Source: Natronomonas sp. (GTDB lineage Archaea > Halobacteriota > Halobacteria > Halobacteriales > Haloarculaceae). From it: DNA of 7,010 nucleotides. The stretch is from the NCBI GenBank assembly GCA_007121575.1, contig SKKJ01000084.1, positions 1-7,010 on the forward strand, written 5' to 3'. Within the stretch, counting starts at the first letter, position 1, and each line of letters begins with the position of its first letter. Shown here piece after piece: positions 6,264 to 7,010 of this stretch. A program made the translations under genes and the position numbers. The notes under the pieces were generated by a model, which did not search any database, was not told the DNA's origin, and was given only the letters and a program-made list of their open reading frames with translations.

Positions 6264-7010
6264 ACGGTACACACCACCGTTGGATCCGTGCTTTTCGTAC
6301 TCGCTCTCGCGGCATCGAGTCGTGTCTCGTTTACTGGCGTTTCTCGTGGATGAACGTCGATCACGCTTTCGCCACGCATGCCGGGAACCGATCCGCGAAG
6401 GGTCCGAAGGCCACGAACGATCGGCGCGTCGGCGAGGGTGTGAGCCGCGTTGCTCCGATGTAATCGCTCATCGACGGGGTCGGTCGGACTGTAGGGCCGG
6501 CCAAGCCCTTCGGCACCGCTCCAATAATTTCCGTCGCCGTCGTGACTCCAAACGCGAAGCGGCCCGGTCGTGGCCCGAACGTGCCGTTCGTTGTCCGCGA
6601 AGTCGTTCCCAACGACCACGCTCGTCGGGAACACCGACGACGCTCGGAACCCGACATCGTTTCCGACGACCGTATTCTCAGTATAGAGTGAGTTTCGCGC
6701 ACTCGTCGAAACCGCCTGTCCGGTCGCGGTAACGACGTTTCCACCGATATACGAATTCGATCCGCTTGTCGCGATTCCCTGAGACGTATCCGTAACAACG
6801 TTCTCGGTGATCGCGATACCCGATGGACTCGCCATGACGACGATTCCGGAAAGCTCCTGACTGATCGCGCAATTCCCGGCGATGAGCGCATCGGACGTAT
6901 ACATGAGATGAACGCCGAAGCGGCCACGCGTAAAGTGATTGTTTCGAACCGTGATCCCGCTCGACCGATGGGTATAGACACCGTCTCGACCGCCATCGAA
7001 CACCGAGGCT
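6260..7010 (-). CDS. nosD: NosD-type copper-maturation protein, module 2 (5' end outside window)
   Basis: The frame is open from the right edge of the window to a TGA at 6260-6262, giving the C-terminal 249 residues or so of a second NosD. The visible part starts within the beta-helix at a FDGGRDGVYTHRSSGITVRNN block, matching FIGGLDGVYTHRADGIVVRNN in NosD1. It continues through GVHLMYTSDAL, several Asn-rich coils, GNDFADNERHV, VWSHDGDGNYWSG, PYSPTDPVDERLHR and SVPGMRGESVIDV. The downstream ends differ: NosD2 ends VVCTV and lacks the paired C-terminal cysteines of NosD1. The GTG at 7001-7003 is an internal valine, not a start. Whether this copy also has the NosL-like segment and the His-rich insertion seen in NosD1 cannot be told here. 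Its stop is fused with the nosF2 start in ATGA. Confidence 0.92.
   Translation of the reverse strand, partial: ASVFDGGRDGVYTHRSSGITVRNNHFTRGRFGVHLMYTSDALIAGNCAISQELSGIVVMASPSGIAITENVVTDTSQGIATSGSNSYIGGNVVTATGQAVSTSARNSLYTENTVVGNDVGFRASSVFPTSVVVGNDFADNERHVRATTGPLRVWSHDGDGNYWSGAEGLGRPYSPTDPVDERLHRSNAAHTLADAPIVRGLRTLRGSVPGMRGESVIDVHPRETPVNETRLDAARASTKSTDPTVVCTV

Noticed and set aside
6260..7003. Treating the second nosD as a complete 247-codon gene starting at the GTG at 7003
   Set aside because: The frame stays open to the window edge, and that GTG aligns with an internal beta-helix position of NosD1, so it is a valine in a truncated gene.
1..7010. tRNA, rRNA, CRISPR array, insertion sequence or attachment site
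   Set aside because: I found no regularly spaced repeats, no transposase-like protein, no terminal inverted repeats and no tRNA-like fold. Genes fill nearly the whole window.

Overview
This window is haloarchaeal. The DNA is GC-rich, the predicted soluble proteins are strongly acidic, the lipoprotein carries a twin-arginine (Tat) signal with a lipobox, and the spacing from TATA box to ATG at nosL predicts a leaderless transcript. Every gene I recognise belongs to the nitrous oxide reductase maturation (nos) system. The genus cannot be fixed from the sequence.

Layout. Positions 2-109 hold the last 35 codons of an unrecognised + strand gene, followed by a 75-bp promoter gap. nosL (185-808, +) encodes a Tat-exported copper-chaperone lipoprotein. 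It converges on a minus-strand array with a 19-bp gap. Read in the direction of transcription (right to left), that array is nosD2 (7010-6260, 5' end missing), nosF2 (6263-5538), nosY2 (5541-4648), an intergenic region of about 190 bp rich in inverted repeats, nosD1 (4460-2439), nosF1 (2446-1700) and nosY1 (1703-828). It is therefore two complete D-F-Y modules head to tail, with 4- to 8-bp stop/start overlaps inside each module.

How the genes work together. From the well-studied bacterial system, NosL hands Cu(I) to NosD, a beta-helix protein outside the membrane that is coupled to the NosF (ATPase) and NosY (membrane) ABC transporter. The NosDFY complex drives copper-cluster assembly in NosZ. 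NosZ itself is not in the window. Both NosF paralogs keep all ATPase motifs, so neither module looks dead.

Most interesting points: (1) NosD1 has an N-terminal segment that resembles NosL but lacks the cysteine and methionine metal ligands, and a His/Asp-rich insertion in its beta-helix. (2) A GTACCArAC element occurs three times, always between genes and pointing towards the downstream gene. It lies just upstream of the TATA-like boxes of nosL and nosD1. (3) An 8-bp perfect inverted repeat flanks the nosD1 core promoter. (4) The nosY2 C-terminus is arginine-rich and may be a frameshifted tail. I see no rRNA, tRNA, mobile element or CRISPR array.
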